In this document: piece after piece, positions 32,481-41,214 of the stretch
Numbering within the stretch: position 1 is the first letter of the stretch
Layout of the letters: each line of letters starts with the position of its first letter
The notes under the pieces: model-generated
Told to the model about the DNA's origin: nothing
Databases searched by the model: none
The model's input: only the letters and a program-made list of their open reading frames with translations
Position numbers and translations under genes: made by a program
Assembly (NCBI GenBank): GCA_964630875.1
Contig: CAZVXF010000001.1
Coordinates: 1 to 64,000, forward strand
Length of the DNA: 64,000 nt
Direction of reading: 5' to 3'
DNA from: DAIDHZ01 sp035480255
GTDB lineage: Bacteria; Chlamydiota; Chlamydiia; Chlamydiales; SM23-39

Positions 32481-33953
32481 GTCGTCCCTGAAGTAATCCG
32501 ATTTTCTCCATGAAAAGGAGACGAAAAATCAAGATATCTTTTTGAGGTTTTGATATTATTCTTTGTTTCAAAATCGGAAAAATTATCATGAAGCCAAGAC
32601 CCATCCGTCAAGATCAAGATCTTCTGTTTCAATTCAGACTGAGTGAGCAGTTGAATCCAAAACATGAATTGCTCCAGCTAGCAAATGCTATTGAGTGGCA
32701 CCTGCTGGAAGCAGAATTTCTACCCCTTTTTACAGCAGGAGCTGGCCATCCCCCTCTTCCTATCCGTCTTGCTTGTGGCTTGATGATCTTGCAACACATG
32801 TTCAACCTGTCAGATGAAAGAGTTGTAGAAGTGTGGATAGAAAATCCTTACTGGCAAGCCTTTTGTGGTTACGATTTTCTTCAATGGGAACTTCCTGCTC
32901 ACCCAACATCACTTACCCACTGGAGAAAACGTATCGAAGCTCGAGGGGTAGAAAAGATTCTCCAATTGTCAGTCTCTGTGGCCTTAAGAACAAACACTGT
33001 GACGCCAGCAGAGTTATCCAAAACAATCTCAGATACCACAGTAATGCCCAAGGCTGTTGCTCATCCGGTAGATGCCAAGTTGATTCGTCGTAGCATCGAA
33101 CGGATCGTTCGAGCAGCGAAAGTTGCAGGTATCCATCTGAAACGAACATTCGATCGAGTGGCCACTTGGGCTCTGAAAGATTATCTCCGCCTCATGCATG
33201 GCAAGAAAATACGCAAGGCTCAAAAGCCATTAAAAAAGCTGCGTAGGTATCTGAGCAAGCTCTTGAAAGAGCTCGATCCTCATCTGGAGAATTGTCCTCA
33301 ACCAATGCTTCGTGACATGGTGATCGGGGCTAAATTGCTCTTACAAAATGGGGAAGACAAAAACAAAATCTACAGCTGCCATGAACCACAAGTCTCATGC
33401 ATTGCTAAAGGAAAAGCTCACAAGCCCTACGAATTTGGCTCGAAAGCAAGCATACTCTTAACAGAACAGAAAGGAATCGTTCTCAGCATGATCACTCATC
33501 TAAGGAACCCGTATGATGGTCATCTACTTGCAGAATCCAAGCAAAAAGCAGAAATGAATGCGCAAACAGCTATCAAACGCATCCTGGTCGATAGAGGCTT
33601 TAGAGGCCACGACGTAACAGATGCCGAGGTATTGGTCAGTTACACAAAAGGGCTGCCCAAACCTCTAAAACGAGCTTTACGAAGACGTCAGGCAATCGAG
33701 CCCTGGATTGGTCATATGAAGCACGATGGAAAGTTTGGCCGATGTCATCTTAAAGGAATACTTGGAGATCAGATCCATGCAACTCTGGTTGCTGTAGCCC
33801 ATAACTTCCAAACTATCCTCAGAAAACTGAGGATTTTTTGTATCGAAATTCTTGGCCGGTTCAGGAATCTGATCTTAATGGAATCTGAGGAAATAAGCCT
33901 GTTGGAACAAGCCATATAGTTGTCAGTTCAGAAAAACTTACTTCAGGAACGAC
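32481..33953 (+). mobile_element. Complete IS5-family insertion sequence
   Basis: A 1473-bp element. The ends (32481-32496 and the complement of 33938-33953) match over 16 bp with one mismatch, GTCGTCCCTGAAGTAA versus GTCGTTCCTGAAGTAA. The flanks on both sides begin or end with TA, consistent with a short TA target duplication in a TATATATA tract. It contains one full-length transposase gene and appears intact. Confidence 0.85.
32588..33919 (+). CDS. IS5-family transposase
   Basis: A 443-residue DDE transposase (DUF772 N-terminal domain plus DDE_Tnp_1-type core). LACGLMILQHMFNLSDERVV and the following WQAFCGYDFLQWELPAHPTS are typical of the IS5-family N-terminal region. The catalytic acids fit DTTVMPKAV (first Asp), ILVDRGFRGHDV (second Asp) and RRQAIEPWIGHMK (Glu with the downstream basic residue). 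No frameshift or stop interrupts it. It lies wholly within the terminal inverted repeats, about 107 bp inside the left end. Confidence 0.93.
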   Translation: MKPRPIRQDQDLLFQFRLSEQLNPKHELLQLANAIEWHLLEAEFLPLFTAGAGHPPLPIRLACGLMILQHMFNLSDERVVEVWIENPYWQAFCGYDFLQWELPAHPTSLTHWRKRIEARGVEKILQLSVSVALRTNTVTPAELSKTISDTTVMPKAVAHPVDAKLIRRSIERIVRAAKVAGIHLKRTFDRVATWALKDYLRLMHGKKIRKAQKPLKKLRRYLSKLLKELDPHLENCPQPMLRDMVIGAKLLLQNGEDKNKIYSCHEPQVSCIAKGKAHKPYEFGSKASILLTEQKGIVLSMITHLRNPYDGHLLAESKQKAEMNAQTAIKRILVDRGFRGHDVTDAEVLVSYTKGLPKPLKRALRRRQAIEPWIGHMKHDGKFGRCHLKGILGDQIHATLVAVAHNFQTILRKLRIFCIEILGRFRNLILMESEEISLLEQAI

Positions 33954-34038
33954 TATCTACTTTGTGAAAGAAAAAAATTAGATCAAAATTTTCTTATGCT
34001 TGTCAAAAAGTTCAGGAAAAAAAGCTGAGTAACGAACA

Positions 34039-34617
34039 TTATGCCTGAATGATAAATCCATAGCGAGAAATCAGCGCAGGGTCAAGTTGATTTTGCGACG
34101 AAGCTCCTATGCACAAGAGCAATTTTTTACTCACAGATCCAGTATGTCCTAAAATCGTTTCTAGTTGAGAGCGATCTATTTTATCCGCACTAGAAACAAA
34201 TACAAATTCTTTCCCAGTAGATAAATCAATGCGCTTTAATAGAGAATGTAACTTCTTATGGTTGTCTTCTCTTCCATCAAAATAATGGAAGGGAATATTC
34301 AATTCTTGCGCCATTTTTTCAGCTGCAATTTTTTGGCGTTCTGGGGTTCCGCAAAAAAGGAGTTTAATAAAAAAGGAATTTGTTTTTAATGCCTGTTGAT
34401 TAGCATTTATCAAATCCATGTTTGTTATCTTCTTTAGAGAATTTTTTGAATCTGTAAAAGAACGACTCAGATTTAGATTCGGGATCTTAAATTGGAGAGA
34501 AAACAGAGCTCGATAAAGATAAAAAATTGCAAGAGCAATAACCGATACGATCCCCACCGCAATGCTGGCTTTTCGAGTTATTGGCAAAATTATGGGCAAA
34601 TTTCCTATGATCTTCAT
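34039..34617 (-). CDS. Membrane-anchored degenerate AAA-like protein
   Basis: A 192-residue protein from ATG 34617, whose ATGA overlaps the stop of the upstream AAA gene. One membrane helix lies at residues ~17-39 (ASIAVGIVSVIALAIFYLY). The rest has the outline of an AAA module, but without the key residues. The P-loop position reads LLFCGTPERQKIAAEKM with no GKT; the Walker B strand is EFVFVSSADKID; and the closing GASSQNQLDPALISRYGFII matches the sensor-1/arginine-finger region of AAA proteins (ATNxxxxLDPALxSRF). It is thus a likely catalytically inactive partner of the AAA protein at 34614-35657. A longer start at 34662 would lie inside that gene. Confidence 0.65.
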   Translation of the reverse strand: MKIIGNLPIILPITRKASIAVGIVSVIALAIFYLYRALFSLQFKIPNLNLSRSFTDSKNSLKKITNMDLINANQQALKTNSFFIKLLFCGTPERQKIAAEKMAQELNIPFHYFDGREDNHKKLHSLLKRIDLSTGKEFVFVSSADKIDRSQLETILGHTGSVSKKLLLCIGASSQNQLDPALISRYGFIIQA

Positions 34618-35657
34618 TCGAATGATTGTTTTAATCTGCCCATGCAGACTTGAATTGAGCAATCAAGCCTTTTTTGCGACAATAGGTTTTCCGCATCTAC
34701 ACATGACATGAGATGATCAACAAATCTACCATTTTTTCTTTTGTTGTATAACTCTTTCGCAAGAGAATCCACAGTTTCCTTTGTGAATTCTTTTAACACA
34801 TTTGGATGACTATTTTCCAGATAGCGTTTTGCTTGTTGTTGTATGATCGCTTTAAGCTCTTCAATACCTGGCATTTCTACAGAAATCCTGTAATTGATTC
34901 GGTCAGAGAAATCTTGAGGAAGATCTTTAGGAAGCTCCATCAAAATGAATAAAAACATTATTTTATTATCCCTGATCCCAGCTTGCTCTTTTATTTTCTG
35001 AACAGCAATAGCAACCTTTGTTGGATCAATGCGTTTCTCAGGGAGTAATATTGTTGGATTTAATATGCAGTCAGCTTCATCAATTACAAGTACAGTCGGA
35101 CAGACTAAGTTGCGAACATCTCCAAAAAATCGAATTGTCTTACTAGGGTCTTGTAATAAGTTAACAAAATTACTGCCCATGAAAAGACAATAATTCCAAT
35201 TCCCCCCCTTTGCAATGCTCTCACATGCGGTACTTTTGCCTCTTCCATAATCCCCATAAATTATTGCATGTGGCAACTGTCTTAAGCTATCTTCCTGATT
35301 GCAAAGTGCCGTTTTTAGGATTTCAAAATCTCTGGTTACAATAGAATTAAAAATTGGAGTTGGCTTCATACCTTCTAAACGAGGATCCTTAAATCGACTT
35401 GGCCTTAAAGTATACCAATGAACCGGATGTGAGTAAGAATTACTTATTTCAGAATATTTTTTAAAAGGGCATAAACTCGATTCTACGTAATCTGTTATTT
35501 CTGGAAGAAATCTATTAACAATATATCCCAAAACTGCAGTGGGAATAGATAAACTTACTATTCTTTCTGCTAAGCTCTTATCTTTTTCTCTGTTGCTATC
35601 TCCTGGAGAATTATTCGATGGAACTGGAGGAGAAGTAACGGGTTCAGCTTTATTCAT
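34614..35657 (-). CDS. AAA-family ATPase
   Basis: A 347-residue protein. The N-terminal ~30 residues are Pro/Ser-rich and disordered-looking, followed by a weak hydrophobic segment (~35-50, SIPTAVLGYIVNRFL). The AAA core has Walker A YGDYGRGKST (~134-143), Walker B TVLVIDEADCIL (~188-199), a sensor-1-like MFLFILMELPKDL and a DRINYRISVEMP strand, then a lid region. It resembles membrane-linked AAA remodelling or chaperone proteins; no exact family is assigned. ATG 35657 starts the gene, and its stop overlaps the next gene by 4 bp, implying coupled synthesis of a two-subunit complex. Confidence 0.75.
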   Translation of the reverse strand: MNKAEPVTSPPVPSNNSPGDSNREKDKSLAERIVSLSIPTAVLGYIVNRFLPEITDYVESSLCPFKKYSEISNSYSHPVHWYTLRPSRFKDPRLEGMKPTPIFNSIVTRDFEILKTALCNQEDSLRQLPHAIIYGDYGRGKSTACESIAKGGNWNYCLFMGSNFVNLLQDPSKTIRFFGDVRNLVCPTVLVIDEADCILNPTILLPEKRIDPTKVAIAVQKIKEQAGIRDNKIMFLFILMELPKDLPQDFSDRINYRISVEMPGIEELKAIIQQQAKRYLENSHPNVLKEFTKETVDSLAKELYNKRKNGRFVDHLMSCVDAENLLSQKRLDCSIQVCMGRLKQSFE

Positions 35658-35810
35658 AATTAATACATCCCTTGAAAAAACAGAAATTTGGTGTCTATAC
35701 AGACTTTTTAAAACCCCGACCTAACAAAGATAATAGACTCAGATACACATTTGACTTTTGATTTTATAACGCACCGAGCCTATCTTCATTTCGATGGAGA
35801 TAGGAGTGAG

Positions 35811-36092
35811 CTACTGTAGTTCTCTTGCTCTTTTCGCTCCTACGGAAATTAGATAATCTCTGATCGCAGTGTGACCTCCATTAATGGCATCGTCAAGGGC
35901 AGTGTGGTTTTTTCTATTTATTGAATTGATGTCATCTCCTTCTGCAACAAATTTGCGAACATCATCCATCCAGCCCTGTGTTGCTGCTATTTGTAATCTA
36001 GTAAATCCTGCGGCGATTCCTCCTGAGTAAATCCATTCCCTTGGAACTCCCAATACACCTCCAATACCGCCTAAGATTCTTGAGACTGTCAT
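35811..36092 (-). CDS. Small ankyrin-repeat protein
   Basis: A 93-residue protein. Residues ~29-90 form about two ankyrin repeats: GFTRLQIAATQGWMDDVRKF, then HTALDDAINGGHTAIRDYLI with SVGA. The N-terminal ~25 residues are hydrophobic and Gly-rich (ILGGIGGVLGVP). The first repeat has 'TRLQIAA' in place of the usual 'TPLHLAA'. Ankyrin proteins are common host-interaction modules in intracellular bacteria, but this one is very short and might be a remnant of a larger gene. ATG 36092 has AGGAGG upstream (CCTCCT on the plus strand), so it is probably expressed. Confidence 0.78.
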   Translation of the reverse strand: MTVSRILGGIGGVLGVPREWIYSGGIAAGFTRLQIAATQGWMDDVRKFVAEGDDINSINRKNHTALDDAINGGHTAIRDYLISVGAKRARELQ

Positions 36093-36191
36093 AACATCCT
36101 CCTAGTACATAGTTATGAGGAGAAATAATAAATTTATTTTGAATTTCTGTAAAGATTTTTCGAATGCTCAAAAAATAACACATTAAATACT

Positions 36192-36640
36192 TTATGGAAG
36201 CTGGTTTGGATAGGATGGCCTACAGTGAGTCTCTTTGCTTTTCCATAAAGAGATCAAAGCAATAATGAGAAAAATCGGAAGGGTGATGAATGCCAGTTTA
36301 TAGGCAGAGACAGAAAAAATGCGAGCCCCGGCAAGAGTTGTTCCAGACTATATTGAGGATCAAGAATCTTTCCTGTTAAGGGATCGGATATAGCTCCAAA
36401 GAGTGCATCGAAGGTATTCATAAAACAATTCCTGTTGCAGCAAGTAAAGGCGCTCACTTTTCGAATCATCGTGAAACAGAAAAGAAAACTACTGATGCAA
36501 AATCCAAAAAGAAAAAGGAGTATTGAAATGAAGAAAGAAGACCAACCAGGTATGTAAATCATAAGTGATATTGTGATTAAAGAAAAAAGAGGTCCCCAAA
36601 ACATAACCCCTTGTTTTGATGTAGGCTCATTAATCCTCAT
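36192..36640 (-). pseudogene. Frameshifted small membrane protein
   Basis: The frame from ATG 36640 (or TTG 36706) encodes a soluble N-terminus and two long hydrophobic segments (VMFWGPLFSLITISLMIYI, then FFISILLFLFGFCISSFLF) and would end at 36254 with an unlikely tail (NWHSSPFRFF). Losing one C from the run at 36326-36329 appears to have shifted the frame. With five bases in that run the protein continues GARIFSVSAYKLAFI and LPIFLIIALISLWKSKE to a stop at 36192-36194, adding a natural third membrane segment. It may be a decayed gene, a slippage-regulated gene or a base-call error. Bilobed hydrophobic segments suggest an Inc-like origin. Confidence 0.5.
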
Positions 36641-36767
36641 CAAAGCAAGATCTTGGTGTAAAGAGTGAAGAAATGCTAGGCCACAGAGCTGGGAGAATTT
36701 CCTCAAGTAAGTATGTGCAAACAGGTGCGTTATGGAGGAGAATTACAAATGATCATCGCAAAAGTTT

Positions 36768-36978
36768 TCAACGTTTTTCTACGATAGAAAAAAGAGATAG
36801 TTGAAAAGATAACTGCTCTCGAATAATTTCAGCTTCTTGATAAAGCGCTGCAAATTTTTATCTCTGTGGGAACTTCCAATATGACGAATAACCCCGCGTT
36901 TTCCTTGATCATATGGCTAATCTGCACAGCTATGGCACCTGATGCAGTTCGAACTTTTCGAATAGAAAGATTGCTCTG
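36768..36978 (-). pseudogene. Fragment of IS1634-like transposase
   Basis: The minus strand encodes LSIRKVRTASGAIAVQI, which matches the characteristic N-terminus of IS1634/IS4-type transposases (xIRKVKTxSGATAVQI). After about 30 more residues a frameshift leads into FAALYQEAEIIREQLSFQLS, which fits the next part of that family. The rest of the transposase is absent. Only ~70 codons remain, so this is a relic. Confidence 0.55.
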
Positions 36979-37347
36979 CATCCAACAAAAATACCAGTTG
37001 GTGCGGTTTTGCACTAAGATAAAAATATAACCATTTATAAATCATTCACTTGTATTGACGACTAAGAATTTTCTGTTTTGGCAGAAGTCGGGAGGTTGTT
37101 AAGCTAGACGTCCTGTGCTTGTGATTAGAATTTGTAAGACACTGAAAACTATAGCGGTAATATTTTCTAAACTTTGACAAAAAAACATCGTGCGCATATC
37201 AGATTTATCATACATCACGTGTGCGAGTGTAGAAAAGATGTTTAAAAACCTTCAATATTTGACTCAACCTTTTAATATAAGAGTTCTTCAGGCTGTACTA
37301 GATAATAAAATCAAGATGGAACGAGAAGTCACTAAAAGAAGTGATTA
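36979..37347. other. Non-coding stretch, no gene recognised
   Basis: An AT-rich stretch between two gene relics with multiple stops in all frames. I see no RNA gene, clear promoter or inverted repeat here. It probably represents decayed sequence from the same events that left the neighbouring fragments. Confidence 0.5.
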
Positions 37348-37467
37348 ATGCATACCTATCAACTCCAAGAGGGATTGATTCTGACTGAATACGAATCAGA
37401 AATCATGCGACTCGATGGATTGACCATCACAGTCCACCCCATTTGGAAATGGCTACTTTCTAAATAA
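37348..37467 (+). pseudogene. C-terminal fragment, probably of an AAA ATPase with DUF4143
   Basis: A 39-codon frame starting at ATG 37348 encodes EGLILTEYESEIMRLDG, then ITVHPIWKWLLSK before a stop. The 'EGLILTxxE...DG..I.V.P.WKWLL' ending is how the DUF4143 part of many small bacterial AAA-type ATPases finishes. Nothing upstream continues it in any frame, so it is read as the remnant of a deleted gene. The assignment rests on this short motif alone. Confidence 0.4.
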
Positions 37468-37511
37468 TTCATACTCTGATAGTCTGAGTCGTTCTGGAGA
37501 ATTTTGAATCT

Positions 37512-39842
37512 ATGGACAAAAGATCACTTCTATTCGTTTTTCTATTGAGCATTGCTTTTTTTGGTGTGCATACATGGTTTGATGCTAAAAATGCAGAAAC
37601 AAAGCAGAAAGAAATCAGCAAGGCTGCAGAAGAGCTTGAAAATGAAGTGAGATCGAGAACAGCTCCGATTGAGCAACTGCCTGTGGCCTCCTTCTTTGCA
37701 GATTTCGAAGGAAAGCAAAAAATTGCAACAGGCATTTTGACTGGCAATTTTTTCCTGACATTGTCTGAAAATATGCCATCAAGTGGATACGTCTCATCTG
37801 GAAATCAACGGATTCCTGTACAATTCATATCCGGGGAAAAAGGGGGTCCTGTTCTATATAGTCGAGGCGAATCAAGTCAATTCAAAATTGCAACGCTTCC
37901 TGATGCATCCCCTGCTGATCTTCAGCTCTTGACTTTAGGTCAGGAAACGAAAGTCATTGTTGGAGAACAAAGAGGCAACAGCTTTACGCTGCCTTATCAC
38001 TTCCTCGAAGAAAAGGCAATTGCATTGCTAAATGTTGGAACAGAATATCTTCCCGTTGGAATTTATGAGCCTGAAAATAAGAAGATCAAAACTTTCCAAG
38101 ATTTCGTTGGGATCAAGCAATTCACGGCTCAAGTCACACCTGTTCAAACGAATCGAGGTGAAGAATTCTATGTACTTGAAAATGAATACCAACAACTGGT
38201 TTTTTCCACTCGCGGTGGCGCTCTTGCAGAGATTAATCTTCCGCTAAGAAGCGAAACAAATCAGAACAGTATTGTGAAGGAGATCGATTTTGATCGTGAA
38301 ATTCTTGCTCATTCACCGCAAAATGCACATTTTCCATTACATCCTTATCATACAGCAACTGGCGGAATGCAGCAAAAAGGGTCTCTTGGTGGATATTATC
38401 CCCTGCTGAGACGCCCGATTATCAATACGAATGGAGAGCAAGTCTCTGAATTCCCTCCACAATATTATGCATTGAATATTGTTGGCGACATGCCAGAAAT
38501 TGCATCTCTCAATTATCAAGTCACACGCTTTGAGCCAAATCTCATCCAGTTCACTTCAACGTCGGGACAAAGAAAAATTGTTAAAACATTTTCGATCCCG
38601 CAAGAAAGAAATGGTCCGTATTGCTTCCAATTAGACATGCAAATTGAAGGAGATACGCGGAATTTATGGTTGACATCTGGAATCCCTGATGTAGAAATTG
38701 TAGGCGGTTCTTATGCCCCTCTTCTTCGTATTCAAGTGACAAAAAATAATGTTCATGAGGTCGATACGATCGATCTACCGAAAAAAGAGGTGATCCAAGT
38801 TCCTCATGTTCAACCAAATTGGATTAGTAATAACAATGGATTTTTGGGAATTATTACCGATCCTTTAGAGAAATTAAACCCTGGTTATAAAACAGAATTT
38901 GTCTTGGGCTCTCTTCTTCCAACAAGGCTAACCCTGGTAGATCCTGGATATCGTCTTTATCCCGCAGCCGATTACCCAGGTTATGCGACTTATCTGCCCA
39001 TCAAGCCAGGCAATTTATCTTATCGAATTTTTGCAGGGCCATTTGACGAAGGATTATTGAAAAAACTCGATTCTCTCTTTGATAATCCGCTCACCTCTTA
39101 CAATCCAAACTATGCATCTGCACAGAGCATACAAGGTTGGTTTTCTTTTATCTCTGCACCTTTTTCAAAGTTCCTATTTTTCCTGATGGAAATATTCTAT
39201 GCAGTGACACGCTCTTGGGCAGCAGCCATTATTCTCTTGACGATCGCTCTGAGGCTCATGATGTATCCACTGAATGCATGGTCTATAAAATCTTCACTCA
39301 AAATGCAGACCGTTGCTCCTAAAGTGAAATTGATTCAAGAAAAATACAAAAAAGACCCTCAACGCGCGCGTTTAGAAATCTTGTCACTTTATAAAGAGTC
39401 TGGAGGCAATCCAATGACAGGTTGCATTCCTCAGCTCTTGCAATTGCCGTTTTTAATGGGGATGTTCTATCTCCTAAAATCGAGCTTCCCTTTACGCGGC
39501 GCTCCATTTATACCAGGCTGGATAGACGATTTAGCAGCTCCTGATATTCTTTTTTCCTGGAGTCAACCAATTTGGTTTGTCGGAAATGAATTTCACCTTC
39601 TCCCTATCTTCATGGGACTCACGATGTACCTGCAACATAAGCTGACTGTCAAGACCCCAAAAGATGGAGAGCCAATCTCTGACGCAGAAAAACAAAAGCA
39701 AACAATGGGCCTAATGATGTCTGTTGTATTTGTCCTGTTGTTTTATAACTTTCCATCAGGATTGAACCTATACTTCATGTTCTCCACTCTTCTTGGGATT
39801 CTCCAACAGTGGTGGGTGATGAAAAAAATACGTCCTGTCTAA
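37512..39842 (+). CDS. yidC: Membrane protein insertase YidC
   Basis: A 776-residue inner-membrane insertase. An N-terminal signal-anchor (LLFVFLLSIAFFGVHTW) is followed by a very large periplasmic domain (~25-545), as in Gram-negative and chlamydial YidC. The conserved five-helix core starts near residue 550 (FLFFLMEIFYAVTRSWAAAI), with the cytoplasmic loop KMQTVAPKVKLIQEKYKKDP and the core signature GCIPQLLQLPFLMGMFYLL. It is longer than E. coli YidC (548) because of the periplasmic domain, a size I recall for chlamydial homologs. A hairpin terminator-like structure separates it from dnaA, 80 bp downstream. Confidence 0.95.
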   Translation: MDKRSLLFVFLLSIAFFGVHTWFDAKNAETKQKEISKAAEELENEVRSRTAPIEQLPVASFFADFEGKQKIATGILTGNFFLTLSENMPSSGYVSSGNQRIPVQFISGEKGGPVLYSRGESSQFKIATLPDASPADLQLLTLGQETKVIVGEQRGNSFTLPYHFLEEKAIALLNVGTEYLPVGIYEPENKKIKTFQDFVGIKQFTAQVTPVQTNRGEEFYVLENEYQQLVFSTRGGALAEINLPLRSETNQNSIVKEIDFDREILAHSPQNAHFPLHPYHTATGGMQQKGSLGGYYPLLRRPIINTNGEQVSEFPPQYYALNIVGDMPEIASLNYQVTRFEPNLIQFTSTSGQRKIVKTFSIPQERNGPYCFQLDMQIEGDTRNLWLTSGIPDVEIVGGSYAPLLRIQVTKNNVHEVDTIDLPKKEVIQVPHVQPNWISNNNGFLGIITDPLEKLNPGYKTEFVLGSLLPTRLTLVDPGYRLYPAADYPGYATYLPIKPGNLSYRIFAGPFDEGLLKKLDSLFDNPLTSYNPNYASAQSIQGWFSFISAPFSKFLFFLMEIFYAVTRSWAAAIILLTIALRLMMYPLNAWSIKSSLKMQTVAPKVKLIQEKYKKDPQRARLEILSLYKESGGNPMTGCIPQLLQLPFLMGMFYLLKSSFPLRGAPFIPGWIDDLAAPDILFSWSQPIWFVGNEFHLLPIFMGLTMYLQHKLTVKTPKDGEPISDAEKQKQTMGLMMSVVFVLLFYNFPSGLNLYFMFSTLLGILQQWWVMKKIRPV

Positions 39843-39852
39843 GAATAGAAAT

Positions 39853-39911
39853 AACAGGGTATAGTCCTTTAAAAGACTTTTTGTCGTTGAATCGACTTTA
39901 TCCTGTTTTTT
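39853..39911 (+). terminator. Hairpin with T-run between yidC and dnaA
   Basis: AACAGGGTATAGTC (39853-39866) pairs with GACTTTATCCTGTT (39894-39907) over 14 positions with one mismatch and one G-U pair, enclosing a smaller hairpin (GTCG-TTGAAT-CGAC). A run of T (to 39911) follows. It would terminate yidC transcripts, and it ends only 10 bases before the dnaA ATG, so it could also act as an attenuator of dnaA. Confidence 0.6.
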
Positions 39912-39921
39912 GGGTTGAATC

Positions 39922-41172
39922 ATGCAAGCGTGGGAAGAGTTTCTCCATAAAATGGAGATGAAGTTAGGAAAAAAGACGATCGATCAATGGGTTAGATCGA
40001 TCCAAATTACTCAGTTCGACGCTCGGAATCTCTATCTCGAATCCCCCGATCCCCTGCAAATTAATTGGTTTGAAGAGCACATTCGACCCTTATTAAAAAA
40101 TGGAATTTTCAATAACAATGGAAGACCCATTCAAGTCTATTTGAATAAAACAAAAAAAAGTGAAGGCACTATTGAAAAAGCTCCATTTACGATTCTTTCT
40201 GACAGACTAAATCCTGAACTTACTTTTGAAAATTTCATCGCCTCTTCGGAGAATATGGTCGCCTTTAAATTGCTGCAAGAGGCAACAGTTTCCTTTAACC
40301 CAATCTTTCTTTACGGCCCACAACATACAGGGAAAACACATCTATTAACTGCGGCCGCGCATCTGTACCAATCAGTTGGAAAAAAAGTCTTTTTTGTGAG
40401 GGCTGAAACATTCACATCCCATGTAGTGCAAGCCATTCGGCTTGGACATATGGATCAATTTCGCAGCATTTACCGAGATATTGATGTCCTGATCGTTGAT
40501 GATGTGAGTTGTTTAGCAAAAAAATTTGCAACTCAGGAAGAATTTTTCCATACATTCAATGTACTTCATACAGCTGGAAAACAAATCATTCTCTCTTCCC
40601 TATTACCCCCTTCAAAACTTCAGGAAATTGAGCAAAGATTGCTGAGTCGATTTGAATGGGGCATTTCACTCTTGGTTGGACGCGCTCCATCGATTGAAAT
40701 CCTGACCCAAAAAGCAGCACTTTGGAAGCTTTCTTACTCTCCCGAATTAATTCGTTATCTAGCGGAACAATTTGCAGAAGATCCTTTACTTGCCCTCGAA
40801 GCTCTTCGCGTCCGCACAAAGGGAATGAGTTCCTTAACGCCAGAAAAAGCATCGCAATTTTTGCAGGATTTGATCGCTCAAAAGAAAGCAAAAATGGTCA
40901 CCTCTGAAAAGATTATTGCCGACACCGCGAATCATTTTGGAATTCGCATCGAAGACATTCTTGGAAAATCGCATAAAAAAGAATTTACCTACCCGCGGCA
41001 AATTGCCATGTACTTTTGTCGGACTAAATTGCAACTTCCATTTCAAAAAATAGGATCTATCTTTAAACGGGATCACTCTACAGTGATAGCGAGTATCAAA
41101 CAAATTCAAACAGGTCGTGAGGGAGGATCAGGATCCATAGAAAGCGATATTTGTATGATCGAAAAAAAATAA
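39922..41172 (+). CDS. dnaA: Chromosomal replication initiator DnaA (paralog)
   Basis: A 416-residue DnaA. Domain I spans residues 1-75 (TIDQWVRSIQITQF), there is almost no linker, the AAA+ domain runs ~95-310 and the DNA-binding domain IV ~325-405. The Walker A motif is unusual (LYGPQHTGKTH instead of GGVGLGKTH) and Walker B is DVLIVDDVSCLA. The domain IV signature reads FKRDHSTVIASIKQI. Typical DnaA is 440-460 residues; the linker is short here. Chlamydiae carry two dnaA paralogs and one sits by yidC, as here. No cluster of DnaA boxes was seen, so this locus does not look like the origin. Confidence 0.92.
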   Translation: MQAWEEFLHKMEMKLGKKTIDQWVRSIQITQFDARNLYLESPDPLQINWFEEHIRPLLKNGIFNNNGRPIQVYLNKTKKSEGTIEKAPFTILSDRLNPELTFENFIASSENMVAFKLLQEATVSFNPIFLYGPQHTGKTHLLTAAAHLYQSVGKKVFFVRAETFTSHVVQAIRLGHMDQFRSIYRDIDVLIVDDVSCLAKKFATQEEFFHTFNVLHTAGKQIILSSLLPPSKLQEIEQRLLSRFEWGISLLVGRAPSIEILTQKAALWKLSYSPELIRYLAEQFAEDPLLALEALRVRTKGMSSLTPEKASQFLQDLIAQKKAKMVTSEKIIADTANHFGIRIEDILGKSHKKEFTYPRQIAMYFCRTKLQLPFQKIGSIFKRDHSTVIASIKQIQTGREGGSGSIESDICMIEKK

Positions 41173-41174
41173 AA

Positions 41175-41209
41175 TATCTCTGTGGTAAAAAAAATGAACC
41201 ACAGAGATA
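41175..41209 (-). terminator. Bidirectional hairpin terminator between dnaA and slc1
   Basis: A 12-bp perfect stem (TATCTCTGTGGT / ACCACAGAGATA, 41175-41186 and 41198-41209) with an 11-base loop lies between the converging genes. On the minus strand it is followed by TTTTATTTTTTTT, a strong rho-independent tail for slc1. The plus side lacks a T-run. Confidence 0.85.
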
Positions 41210-41214
41210 ATCGA

